DNA of 13,159 nucleotides from the NCBI GenBank assembly GCA_022736495.1, contig DZCR01000090.1:1-13159 (forward strand), given 5' to 3'. Origin of the DNA: Desulfobacca acetoxidans (GTDB lineage Bacteria > Desulfobacterota > Desulfobaccia > Desulfobaccales > 0-14-0-80-60-11). Positions within the stretch are counted from its first letter, which is position 1. Each line of letters opens with the position of its first letter. This document shows, one piece after another, positions 7,036 to 13,159 of the stretch. The position numbers were made by a program, and so were the translations under genes. The notes under the pieces are model-generated. The model searched no databases. It was not told the DNA's origin and saw only the letters and a list, made by a program, of their open reading frames with translations.

Positions 7036-7728
7036 TTACCGGATTTTGAACAAAGGCAGGGGCGACGGGCAGAGGCTGTCCATTTCTGCAAGATCTTTGG
7101 CAGCGCAATATCCCTTGGACAGATATCCTTTATCAAGGCCTTTTTGGGTGATGATCTGGAGGTGGGTATGGTAAAACCAGTTCCCGTTCTCGTGGAAGTC
7201 CCCGATAAAGGCAAAGACTTTCCCGGCGGCAAATTGTTGTCCGACAACCGGAAGTTTTTCCCGGCTCAGGTGGCCGTAAAGACTGTAAAACGGTTCAAAA
7301 TAAGGGCTTTCATGGATGAGAAGAATATGAGCCCCGTAATTGCCGTCCCCGGCTTCATATCCGCTGAATGCCACGCGCGCATCCAAAGGGGCGCAAAGGG
7401 GAGTTCCCAGGGGAACGATAATATCCAGCCCCAGGTGAAAAAACCGTTCTTCTTCCTTCATCTGGGGGTAGCGAGACAGGACCGTTTCCCTGTTTTCCAA
7501 ATAGGAGGCAAGGCCAAACGTGTAATGATCTTTCATCCATTCATCCAGGAGGTTTTGAAACGCCCGCTGATCATGGATATCCACAAAGCCAAAAAGGGGT
7601 GAGCCGGGCGAAAGGCTCACCACCAGGGGATCGCCGGTAAGATTTTTAACAATGGGTTTAATCCGGAGCTTATCACTGTAAGCCATATAGGGATACGGAA
7701 TCGGGTTGCGGGCGGGTGAATTCCTCAT
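7036..7728 (-). CDS. M23-family (LytM-like) metallopeptidase domain protein, no visible export signal
   Basis: A 230-residue protein whose second half is an M23 endopeptidase-like fold. It has HLGLD (H98, D102: the HxxxD zinc ligands), YGHLS (H153) and HTHLQ (H187, H189: the HxH pair), with PLGTPLCAPLDARVAFSGY between them in the usual place. All zinc-site residues of an active enzyme therefore look present. Classic M23 enzymes cut peptide cross-links in peptidoglycan outside the membrane, yet the N-terminus (MRNSPARNPIPYPYMAYSDK) has no signal peptide or membrane segment. The FGLASYLENRETV...ERFFHLGLDI layout recalls the M23 domains found fused to class III aminotransferases, so a cytoplasmic role is possible (inference). 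It begins 12 nt after the carboxypeptidase stop and is probably cotranscribed. The ribosome site is weak (AAAGG). Confidence 0.8.
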   Translation of the reverse strand: MRNSPARNPIPYPYMAYSDKLRIKPIVKNLTGDPLVVSLSPGSPLFGFVDIHDQRAFQNLLDEWMKDHYTFGLASYLENRETVLSRYPQMKEEERFFHLGLDIIVPLGTPLCAPLDARVAFSGYEAGDGNYGAHILLIHESPYFEPFYSLYGHLSREKLPVVGQQFAAGKVFAFIGDFHENGNWFYHTHLQIITQKGLDKGYLSKGYCAAKDLAEMDSLCPSPLPLFKIR

Positions 7729-7740
7729 GGAGGGCCTTTA

Positions 7741-8931
7741 TCAGAGTCCGATCCGCCTGAGCAGCCGTTTAAAAAGTCCCAGTTTTTGAATCCGGGCCGG
7801 GGCAACCAGGTCCACGGTGGCCAGGGTTTCATTTTCCAGCATAAACACGACATCTCCAATCTTCTGGCCTTCCTCCACCCCGCCTTTTAGTTCCCGGGGC
7901 AGGTGGATTTCCTTTTTTACGGCCGACAGTTTTTCCCTTAAAACCGGATAGGAAAAATCAGAGGCGGCCACGGCCTGAAAGGATTGGGTCTCCCCGTCGG
8001 GTAAGGCGACCGGTTCCCCTACGCCCTGGCCTTTTTGCGCCAGGGCCGCCATATTGTATTTGGCCATGTATTTTTTAAATTTTTCAATGGCAACGCCATC
8101 CCTGATCCTGGCGCTGGGGCTTCCCAGGACGGCAACCACGAGTCTGAGCCCTTCTTTTTTGGCGGTGGCCACCACATTAAAGCCTGCATTTGAATAAAAC
8201 CCGGTTTTGAATCCGTCCGCGCCGGACAGCTTGCCGAGGATTCGATTGTGGTTGTTCATGATAAAGGCGCCTTCCCTGAAGGGTTCGGTCTGGATGGCAG
8301 TCCATTCAAGAAGCTTCGGATATTTCATCAGCTCTCTGGAAAGGAGCATCAGATCATGACAGGAACTGGTATCTGCAATCTGACCTTCCGACGGTGGCAG
8401 CCCGTGAACGCTGTGAAAGTCGGAATCATTCATGCCAATGCTCTTGGCCTTTTTATTCATTTCTTCCACAAAGGCTTCCTGGGTTCCGGCAATATGTTCG
8501 GCAATGGCATGGGCGGCATCATTGCCGGAGGCAACCATGACGGCCTTCATCAGCTCTTCCAGGGTAAAGGATTCCCCTTGTTTCAGATAGACCTGGCTGC
8601 CGCCCATTTTGGATGAAGCCGCAGATACGGTGACCTTATCCGTCAACTGATAGGCTCCGGATTCCAGTTTTTCCATGACGATGCAGGCCGTCATGAGCTT
8701 GGTGACGCTGGCCAGGGGATGTTTCAGGTGCGGGTTTATTTCTTCCAGCACCTTGCCCGTGCTTGCTTCCATCACGATCAGCGCCTGAAACGGGGCCTCG
8801 CTCTGGGGGGGTGCGGCCTGTTCTTTTTTGGCCGGGGCCGGGGGTGTATTTTTAGGTTTCCGGGTTTCTTTCGCCAGGGCGTTTGATGTGATCAAGCCCG
8901 CGATCAATAAGCATATAAACCATTTTTTCAC
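7741..8931 (-). CDS. D-alanyl-D-alanine carboxypeptidase, S11 family (PBP5/DacA-like)
   Basis: A 396-residue periplasmic enzyme that removes the terminal D-Ala from peptidoglycan stem peptides. From a GTG start, the signal peptide is about residues 1-20 (KKWFICLLIAGLITSNALA), followed by a Pro/Lys/Ala-rich linker (24-46). Active-site motifs are SVTK (S75, K78), SGN (135-137) and KTG (242-244), all intact. A C-terminal beta-rich PBP5_C-like domain (about 315-390) ends in a basic tail, LFKRLLRRIGL, that could be the amphipathic membrane anchor. The frame is open much further upstream, to 9291, but the GTG at 8931 has an AAGGA box 9 nt away, begins a proper signal peptide and lies downstream of a good promoter. 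It is the first gene of a likely two-gene operon with the M23 protein. Confidence 0.95.
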   Translation of the reverse strand: MKKWFICLLIAGLITSNALAKETRKPKNTPPAPAKKEQAAPPQSEAPFQALIVMEASTGKVLEEINPHLKHPLASVTKLMTACIVMEKLESGAYQLTDKVTVSAASSKMGGSQVYLKQGESFTLEELMKAVMVASGNDAAHAIAEHIAGTQEAFVEEMNKKAKSIGMNDSDFHSVHGLPPSEGQIADTSSCHDLMLLSRELMKYPKLLEWTAIQTEPFREGAFIMNNHNRILGKLSGADGFKTGFYSNAGFNVVATAKKEGLRLVVAVLGSPSARIRDGVAIEKFKKYMAKYNMAALAQKGQGVGEPVALPDGETQSFQAVAASDFSYPVLREKLSAVKKEIHLPRELKGGVEEGQKIGDVVFMLENETLATVDLVAPARIQKLGLFKRLLRRIGL

Positions 8932-8940
8932 GATTTGACA

Positions 8941-8945
8941 TCCTT
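8941..8945 (-). promoter_or_regulatory. Ribosome binding site deciding the GTG start of the carboxypeptidase
   Basis: AAGGA on the minus strand, 9 nt before the GTG at 8931. Together with the signal peptide that follows and the promoter just upstream, it rules out the longer 516-codon reading. Confidence 0.7.
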
Positions 8946-8985
8946 TTCGAAAGCATTCATTTTCAGCCTTTATCAAGAGGCCTGT

Positions 8986-9014
8986 TTTATAAATAGGATA
9001 GCCTTTTTTGTCAA
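8986..9014 (-). promoter_or_regulatory. Near-consensus sigma-70 promoter of the carboxypeptidase gene
   Basis: On the minus strand, TTGACA (9009-9014), an exact 17-bp spacer and TATAAA (8986-8991). This is the best promoter in the window. Transcription would start near 8979, giving a leader of about 48 nt before the GTG at 8931. It implies constitutive housekeeping expression. Confidence 0.85.
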
Positions 9015-9029
9015 TGAAAATATAAAAAA

Positions 9030-9102
9030 CAAGGGGTTCCGCCTCCAATCGGGGACGGTATTTGTGAATATTCGATGGTCCCGGGTCCGGGAAAACCCCT
9101 TG
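9030..9102. repeat. Long-range 9-bp inverted repeat in the divergent intergenic region
   Basis: CAAGGGGTT (9030-9038) and AACCCCTTG (9094-9102) are perfect inverted copies 55 bp apart. The right arm overlaps the -35 of the candidate plus-strand promoter and the left arm lies just upstream of the minus-strand promoter. Paired binding sites of one regulator, or a looped structure, are possible. The 243-bp region 8932-9174 holds no other gene. Confidence 0.5.
9079..9092. promoter_or_regulatory. Perfect palindrome, candidate operator
   Basis: TCCCGG-GT-CCGGGA: perfect 6-bp arms with a 2-bp centre, lying 7 bp upstream of the candidate plus-strand -35 box. It is GC-rich within an AT-richer stretch. 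An operator is possible; no regulator can be named. Confidence 0.35.
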
Positions 9103-9128
9103 ACTTTGGACGGGTTTGGTTATAGGCA
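9100..9128 (+). promoter_or_regulatory. Candidate promoter of the DUF945 operon
   Basis: TTGACT (9100-9105) followed after 15 bp by TATAGG (9121-9126) or after 17 bp by TAGGCA (9123-9128). The -35 is good and the -10 weak, the same arrangement as ahead of the iclR-type gene. The resulting leader would be about 40 nt. Confidence 0.4.
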
Positions 9129-9174
9129 GTTCAGCATCGGGTCCTGGATAATAATACGGTTGAAAGGCGGTTGA

Positions 9175-10497
9175 ATGAAAAAAGGGATGGGTCTGGTCTT
9201 GCTCGTGATTGTCTTTGCTATTGCCGGGGTGCCGGTTTTGAACGGCATGATCATGGAAAGCCGGGTGAGGAAGGTTTTTGAGGACATCCACCAGGAGGCC
9301 AGGGTGACCGGATCAAGGCCCCTGTTTGAAATCCTTGGATATGACCGGCATCTTTTTTCTTCTGAAATTGAATGGAAAATGGTTTCCAAAGCCCTGGAAA
9401 ATATCGGGGGAATTCATGAAGTGGTTTTTCTTGAACGGGTCAGGCATGGGATAACAAAGGTTTCAACATCCACGAGCCTTGAGAAGAATTCATGGTTCCT
9501 GGATCTTGTTAACGGGAAACTGAACGGAAAAAATCCCTTGACCATTAAGACCGAAATCAATTTTTGGGGCCATATGAAATCAAGGGTTGCCCTTGATGCG
9601 GTTTCGTTTATGGACGGCAGCCAAACCGTTGATGTCAAGCCCGGTCAGGCAATCCTGTCCATGGATTGGAAAAAAGATCGCAGGGTGTCTGAAATAAATT
9701 TTGCAGGAATGGATATACCGGGGAAAATTAAGCTTGACGGGTTTTCCTGGCAATCCGACCTGGAACGGGTATCCGGGAATATAAGGGCGGGCAGGGCATC
9801 TTTTTTTCTAGAGAAATTTCAATCTTCCGGTCCGGGGAAAACAACGGTTTCAAAGGCAGCCTTTGATTATGAACTCTTATATCACCCTGAAAAGGCATCT
9901 GTGTCCATTAAAACCCAAGGTCGCCTGGACTCGTTTCAGTCCGGGGCCGATGAAATAAAAAATATCGTTGCCGCATTTCATATCCGTCAAATGGATGCCG
10001 GGGGGTATGAAGACCTTATGGGATTTTTACAGGAAGGACTCATAGATATAATCACCTCGGGGCCGTTGATCCTGCAGGATGCCCATACCGTCCGGCGGGC
10101 CATGGAAAGACAGGCGGCCGATAAGGGATTTGAATGGGTCGGGATCTGTGAAAAACTGTTGAAACAAGGTCTGGAGATAGAGGTTTCCGGGCTCCGCGCC
10201 CGGATGCCGGAAGGGGATATGGAGGCCGATGCAAGGATAAGGTTTGAAAATGACCTGCCCCTTGCCGGGGTCCTCTCCATCATGATGGACCCGTCAAAAG
10301 TCTTGTCCTATCTCTCCCTGAAATCCCGCATCCGCCTTCCGAAAATCCTTGATCCGGCCGACCGGATGCTTTTATCCCCGCTGTATCCCGGAATGCCCAC
10401 CGGCCTTTTCCTCCTGGAAAAGGATCATCTTGTCCATGGGGCGGAAACAAGGGAGGGCAAATTGTTTTTAAACCAAAAAGAGGTTCTGTTCAACTGA
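9175..10497 (+). CDS. DUF945 / YdgA-like membrane-anchored protein
   Basis: A 440-residue protein with a single N-terminal hydrophobic anchor (about 4-24; GLVLLVIVFAIAGVPVLNG), the remainder probably periplasmic. The GYDRHLFSSEIEW segment (about 55-67) corresponds to the 'YxRGxFSSxxxL' region of E. coli YdgA. The C-terminal EGKLFLNQKEVLFN matches the ending 'G-x-hydrophobic-x-LN-G' of the same family. In between are alternating beta-strand-like stretches without catalytic motifs. The biochemical function of DUF945 proteins is not established. An AAGGCGG box lies about 5 nt before the ATG. It is the first gene of a plus-strand operon, followed after 1 nt by the DUF2817 gene frame. At 440 aa it is somewhat shorter than YdgA (about 500 aa). 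Confidence 0.8.
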   Translation: MKKGMGLVLLVIVFAIAGVPVLNGMIMESRVRKVFEDIHQEARVTGSRPLFEILGYDRHLFSSEIEWKMVSKALENIGGIHEVVFLERVRHGITKVSTSTSLEKNSWFLDLVNGKLNGKNPLTIKTEINFWGHMKSRVALDAVSFMDGSQTVDVKPGQAILSMDWKKDRRVSEINFAGMDIPGKIKLDGFSWQSDLERVSGNIRAGRASFFLEKFQSSGPGKTTVSKAAFDYELLYHPEKASVSIKTQGRLDSFQSGADEIKNIVAAFHIRQMDAGGYEDLMGFLQEGLIDIITSGPLILQDAHTVRRAMERQAADKGFEWVGICEKLLKQGLEIEVSGLRARMPEGDMEADARIRFENDLPLAGVLSIMMDPSKVLSYLSLKSRIRLPKILDPADRMLLSPLYPGMPTGLFLLEKDHLVHGAETREGKLFLNQKEVLFN

Positions 10498-10504
10498 TAT
10501 GGGC

Positions 10505-10509
10505 AGGAG
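10505..10509 (+). promoter_or_regulatory. Ribosome binding site deciding the DUF2817 start
   Basis: AGGAG lies 4 nt before the ATG at 10514. The earlier in-frame ATG at 10499 has only a distant GAGG, so the later start is preferred. Confidence 0.7.
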
Positions 10510-10513
10510 TAAA

Positions 10514-11779
10514 ATGAAAAAAGCCATAAGAAACATAGGGATCGGCTTTCTTTCGGTCCTGGCCTGTGTGGCCGGAGGGACTACCTATCAGTTTCATACA
10601 TACAGCCCCGGGGCCATTACCCAGACCATAAACCCGGAGAACCGAACCTATTTTCAGGGTACCTATATGGACTGCCGGAAAAGTTTTCTGGATGCCGCCG
10701 TGAAGCAGAAAGACCTTTACGCGGGGGTTGAGATATCCGGCCTTGCCGTTGAAAACCGGGCTGATCCGGATTTGCATATGGATTATTGCTATATCCCGGC
10801 TCAAAAATCATTTGAACGCCTGTTTATCCTGGTATCAGGCGTGCATGGAATTGAGGGCTATGCCGGCAGTGCGGTTCAGCAGATGTTTTTAAGGGAAGTT
10901 GTCCAGGAAATCGGCCTGGAGGATATGGGCCTTCTCATCCTCCATGCGGTCAACCCTTTTGGCTTTAAAAATAACCGGCGAGTGACGGGAAACAATGTGG
11001 ACTTGAACCGGAACTGTTCAGCAGAAGCCGGATTTTATTTATCTGAAAACCATGAATACACCCATCTGAATTCCTATTTAAACCCGAAGCGGAAGGTCAG
11101 CCTCACGAGTTTCGGTAATTTTTTCTTTCAGTTGACTGCGGCAGAAAAGATCCTCCGGTATCCCAGAGGGGACCTGGGAGAGTCAATGCCCCAAGGCCAG
11201 CACCGGTATGAAAAAGGGATTTATTATGGGGGCCGGGAACCGGAACCCGCCATTGCCCTTATCACCCCCTTGATCCAAGAGGTTGCACAAAGGTATAAAC
11301 GGGTGCTCGGCATTGACCTGCACACGGGTTATGGCGAAAACGGGACCCTGCATCTGGTTTCCACTCCCCTGAGTGATCCAAAGAAAAAGGCCGGGATTGA
11401 AAATATTTTTCCGGGCCTGCGGATTTACTGGGGCAAAAGCGATGATCCTCATACGGGCACAGGGGATTTTGCCTCTTATCTGGAACAGATCCTTCCGGAA
11501 AAATCCTGCCTTTCCATGACCTTTGAGTTCGGAACCCTGGATACCCATACCTTCATGGGGGCCATCAAGGCCCTGCACCATGTGGTGGTGGAAAACCAGG
11601 GCGCCCATTACGGTTATAAAACACGGGGAGATGAGATCCGGGTAGAATCAGGATTTCTTGAATGTTGGTACCCCTCGTCCGAGGCATGGCGGTCCAAGGT
11701 GATTGAAGACTCCCGGCAGGTGCTTTCACAGGCTCTGGAGGAATATGCAAAAACCCCGGCCGAGGATCATCCCCAGTGA
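10514..11779 (+). CDS. DUF2817 / M14-like zinc carboxypeptidase-fold protein
   Basis: A 421-residue protein. The N-terminal hydrophobic segment (5-22) is a signal peptide or anchor, with a marginal lipobox (VLAC, C18). The body shows the DUF2817 pattern: VSGVHGIEGYAGSAVQ (H111, E114, the HxxE zinc pair), HAVNPFGFKNNRRV followed by NVDLNRN (161-167), GIDLHTGYG (H270, third zinc ligand) and SMTFEFGT (E338, likely the M14 general base). These match the order of zinc and catalytic residues in metallocarboxypeptidases, so an active exported peptidase or amidase is plausible; the substrate is unknown. The ATG at 10499 would add five residues but is less well placed. Its stop overlaps the start of the MBL gene by 4 nt (GTGA). 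Confidence 0.82.
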   Translation: MKKAIRNIGIGFLSVLACVAGGTTYQFHTYSPGAITQTINPENRTYFQGTYMDCRKSFLDAAVKQKDLYAGVEISGLAVENRADPDLHMDYCYIPAQKSFERLFILVSGVHGIEGYAGSAVQQMFLREVVQEIGLEDMGLLILHAVNPFGFKNNRRVTGNNVDLNRNCSAEAGFYLSENHEYTHLNSYLNPKRKVSLTSFGNFFFQLTAAEKILRYPRGDLGESMPQGQHRYEKGIYYGGREPEPAIALITPLIQEVAQRYKRVLGIDLHTGYGENGTLHLVSTPLSDPKKKAGIENIFPGLRIYWGKSDDPHTGTGDFASYLEQILPEKSCLSMTFEFGTLDTHTFMGAIKALHHVVVENQGAHYGYKTRGDEIRVESGFLECWYPSSEAWRSKVIEDSRQVLSQALEEYAKTPAEDHPQ

Positions 11780-12696
11780 AACAGACAGCCGTCACCGACA
11801 GAATCACCTATGTGGAACCCGATTCCATGGCCGGATTTTCATCCTGCGCCGGGATCATGGTCCGATCAAAGGGAAAGATCTTCATTGATATGAACCTGAG
11901 CGCAGCAGAAACCCCAGGGATCCTTGAACGGGAAAAACCGGACGCCGCCGTCATCACCCACTACCACCTGGACCATTCCGCATGGACCCGGCATGTGGCC
12001 GGCCATTCTTCTGCCCGGGTCCTGATCCCGGAAAGGGAAGAACCCTATCTGACCTCCCTTGATTTTATTATTGACCACACGGCCGGGCCCCTGGGCATGG
12101 GTGAAGAATGGAAGGACTTTGTGGTGAACAGCCTCGGCTACAGGCCCCTCACGGTCTATGAGGGGTATACGGAGAAAACCTCATTTCACGACCTTGCGCC
12201 TGAAATGGTGGTTCTGGAAACCCCCGGCCATTCCCCGGCCCATAGTTCTTTTTATTTTCCCGATGAAAAAATCCTTTTTTCCGGTGATCTAGGCATGGAC
12301 CGCTTCGGCCCCTGGTACGGCTGGGCAGACTGCGATATCAAAAAAATAGTGGAATCCCTTTTAAGGCTGGACGGCCTGGAGGTGGGTCTTGTCCTGACCA
12401 GCCACGGCGGCATGATCCAAAAAGAAGTTCACACCGCCTTTTTGAGCTGTATCCGCCGGATCATGGAACGGGAAGAAAAAATCCTTCACAGTCTGGACAG
12501 GGGGATGAGCCGGGCAGACATCGTCCAGCAGGGGGTTTTTTACCGGGATAAGGATAAGGTTCCAGAGCCCATGAAATCTTTTCTGAATATGTGGGATACG
12601 GCCATGTTCAGGCATCATGAAGCCCTGATAAAGGAAGGCGGGCTCATCCGGTTTTTTCCGGAGATCCGGAGACTGGCGCGGGATAAAAAATCCTAG
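11776..12696 (+). CDS. Metallo-beta-lactamase-fold hydrolase
   Basis: A 306-residue cytoplasmic hydrolase with the full binuclear metal site: THYHLDH (H62, H64, D66, H67), TPGHSPAH (H152), SGDLG (D171) and TSHGG (H210). The C-terminal helical part (about 215-306; REEKILHSLDRGMSRADI) resembles the LACTB2/glyoxalase-II-like 'MBL_C' winged region rather than a true beta-lactamase. No signal peptide is present. The GTG start at 11776 overlaps the DUF2817 stop as GTGA, so translation is probably coupled; a GAGGA lies about 9 nt upstream. The substrate cannot be assigned: thioesters, lactones and phosphoesters are all used by relatives. Its end shares four bases with the convergent kinase gene. Confidence 0.9.
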   Translation: MKQTAVTDRITYVEPDSMAGFSSCAGIMVRSKGKIFIDMNLSAAETPGILEREKPDAAVITHYHLDHSAWTRHVAGHSSARVLIPEREEPYLTSLDFIIDHTAGPLGMGEEWKDFVVNSLGYRPLTVYEGYTEKTSFHDLAPEMVVLETPGHSPAHSSFYFPDEKILFSGDLGMDRFGPWYGWADCDIKKIVESLLRLDGLEVGLVLTSHGGMIQKEVHTAFLSCIRRIMEREEKILHSLDRGMSRADIVQQGVFYRDKDKVPEPMKSFLNMWDTAMFRHHEALIKEGGLIRFFPEIRRLARDKKS

Positions 12697-13159
12697 GCCC
12701 CTTGTGCCGGCCCCTTTCTTTCCAGGGGCAGGCGGATAATAAAGGTTGTCCCCCTGCCCGGTTCCGACACCACATCCATGGTTCCGCCGTGGTGTTCCGC
12801 AATGATAAAATATGAAACCGATAACCCGAGACCGGTTCCGACACCCACCGGTTTGGTGGTAAAGAAAGGCTCAAAAATTCTTTTCCGGACCTCTTCATTC
12901 ATGCCGGGTCCGTTATCCTCAATTTCAATCCTCAACATGGGGGGCTTTTTTTCAGCCTTTAATCTCAAGATGAAAACCGGCTTGGATGCGGTTTCGTTTT
13001 CCAGCATGGCATGGGCCCCGTTACTCAGGATATTGAGAAGGACCTGCTGGATCTTGCCGCTTTCACAGGCCACCATGGGCAGATTGGCTTCATATTCTCT
13101 GTTGATGGTGATGGACTTGAAATCATATTGTTTTTTTAAGTCATAGTCTGTTGAGGCCA
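12693..13159 (-). CDS. Sensor histidine kinase, C-terminal catalytic part (runs off the right edge)
   Basis: The frame is open from the right edge to a TAG at 12693-12695 and gives about 154 residues of a larger kinase. It starts within the segment after the phospho-accepting helix (DYDLKKQYDF...), then carries the HATPase_c motifs in order: N box KIQQVLLNILSNGAHAM, G1 box EIEDNGPGM, F box FEPFFTTK, and G2 box GVGTGLGLSVSY. It ends in the usual SEPGRGTTFIIRLPL. All ATP-binding elements look intact. The His-containing dimerisation domain and sensory part are outside the window, so the signal and partner are unknown. The style (KIQQVLLNIL, HGGTMDV) is common in deltaproteobacterial kinases. An internal ATG at 13076 is not a real start. 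Confidence 0.93.
   Translation of the reverse strand, partial: ASTDYDLKKQYDFKSITINREYEANLPMVACESGKIQQVLLNILSNGAHAMLENETASKPVFILRLKAEKKPPMLRIEIEDNGPGMNEEVRKRIFEPFFTTKPVGVGTGLGLSVSYFIIAEHHGGTMDVVSEPGRGTTFIIRLPLERKGPAQGA

Noticed and set aside
7026..7042. TCCGG/CCGGA hairpin at the end of the M23 gene as terminator
   Set aside because: A 5-bp stem without a T-run on the minus strand; part of it lies in the coding sequence.
6976..7602. 208-codon open frame on the plus strand opposite the M23 gene
   Set aside because: The minus-strand frame contains the complete M23 zinc motifs; the plus-strand frame has no recognisable motif.
8932..9291. N-terminal 120-codon extension of the carboxypeptidase
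   Set aside because: It contains the gene's own promoter, would bury the signal peptide internally and overlaps the divergent gene.
10499..10513. ATG at 10499 as start of the DUF2817 gene
   Set aside because: The ATG at 10514 has AGGAG at good spacing and begins a typical MKK signal sequence; the earlier ATG has no well-placed ribosome site.
1..13159. CRISPR array, tRNA/rRNA genes, insertion sequences, phage or toxin-antitoxin genes
   Set aside because: No regularly spaced repeats, cloverleaf sequences, transposase motifs or terminal inverted repeats were seen on reading both strands.

Overview
The window looks like chromosomal DNA from an anaerobic deltaproteobacterium of the sulfate-reducing Desulfobacterales type. 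This is an inference from gene content and protein style: a TAXI-type TRAP importer paired with a glutaconate-type CoA-transferase, a histidine kinase C-terminus of the kind common in that group, and moderate GC. No rRNA, tRNA, CRISPR array, insertion sequence or phage gene is visible. I see no base-composition break that would suggest recent transfer.

Layout. (1) Positions 1-983, minus strand: an ABC importer, with an ATPase overlapping the start of a BPD-type permease that runs off the left edge. (2) Positions 1108-6916, minus strand: a coherent cassette in transcription order, namely an IclR-family regulator, a TAXI substrate-binding protein, a fused 4TM/12TM TRAP permease, and the A and B subunits of a class I CoA-transferase. 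The obvious reading is that an unidentified carboxylate is captured in the periplasm, imported, activated to its CoA thioester and controlled by IclR. (3) Positions 7036-8931, minus strand: an exported D-Ala-D-Ala carboxypeptidase (PBP5 type) with a near-consensus promoter, followed 12 nt later by an M23 metallopeptidase-like protein with no visible export signal. (4) Positions 9175-12696, plus strand: a tightly packed operon of a DUF945/YdgA-like membrane-anchored protein, a DUF2817/M14-like zinc peptidase-fold protein and a metallo-beta-lactamase-fold hydrolase. (5) Positions 12693-13159, minus strand: the C-terminal ATPase part of a sensor histidine kinase. Its stop codon shares a CTAG with the stop of the plus-strand operon.

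Regulatory structure is concentrated in three places: the iclR upstream region (two 15-bp direct repeats 26 bp apart over a TTGACA box), the iclR-TAXI gap (candidate operator repeats), and the 243-bp divergent region 8932-9174 (a strong minus-strand promoter, inverted repeats and a weaker plus-strand promoter). I found no gene that is clearly a new defence or mobile system. The most interesting items are the orphan-substrate TRAP/CoA-transferase cassette, the apparently cytoplasmic M23 protein and the DUF945-DUF2817-MBL operon of unknown role.
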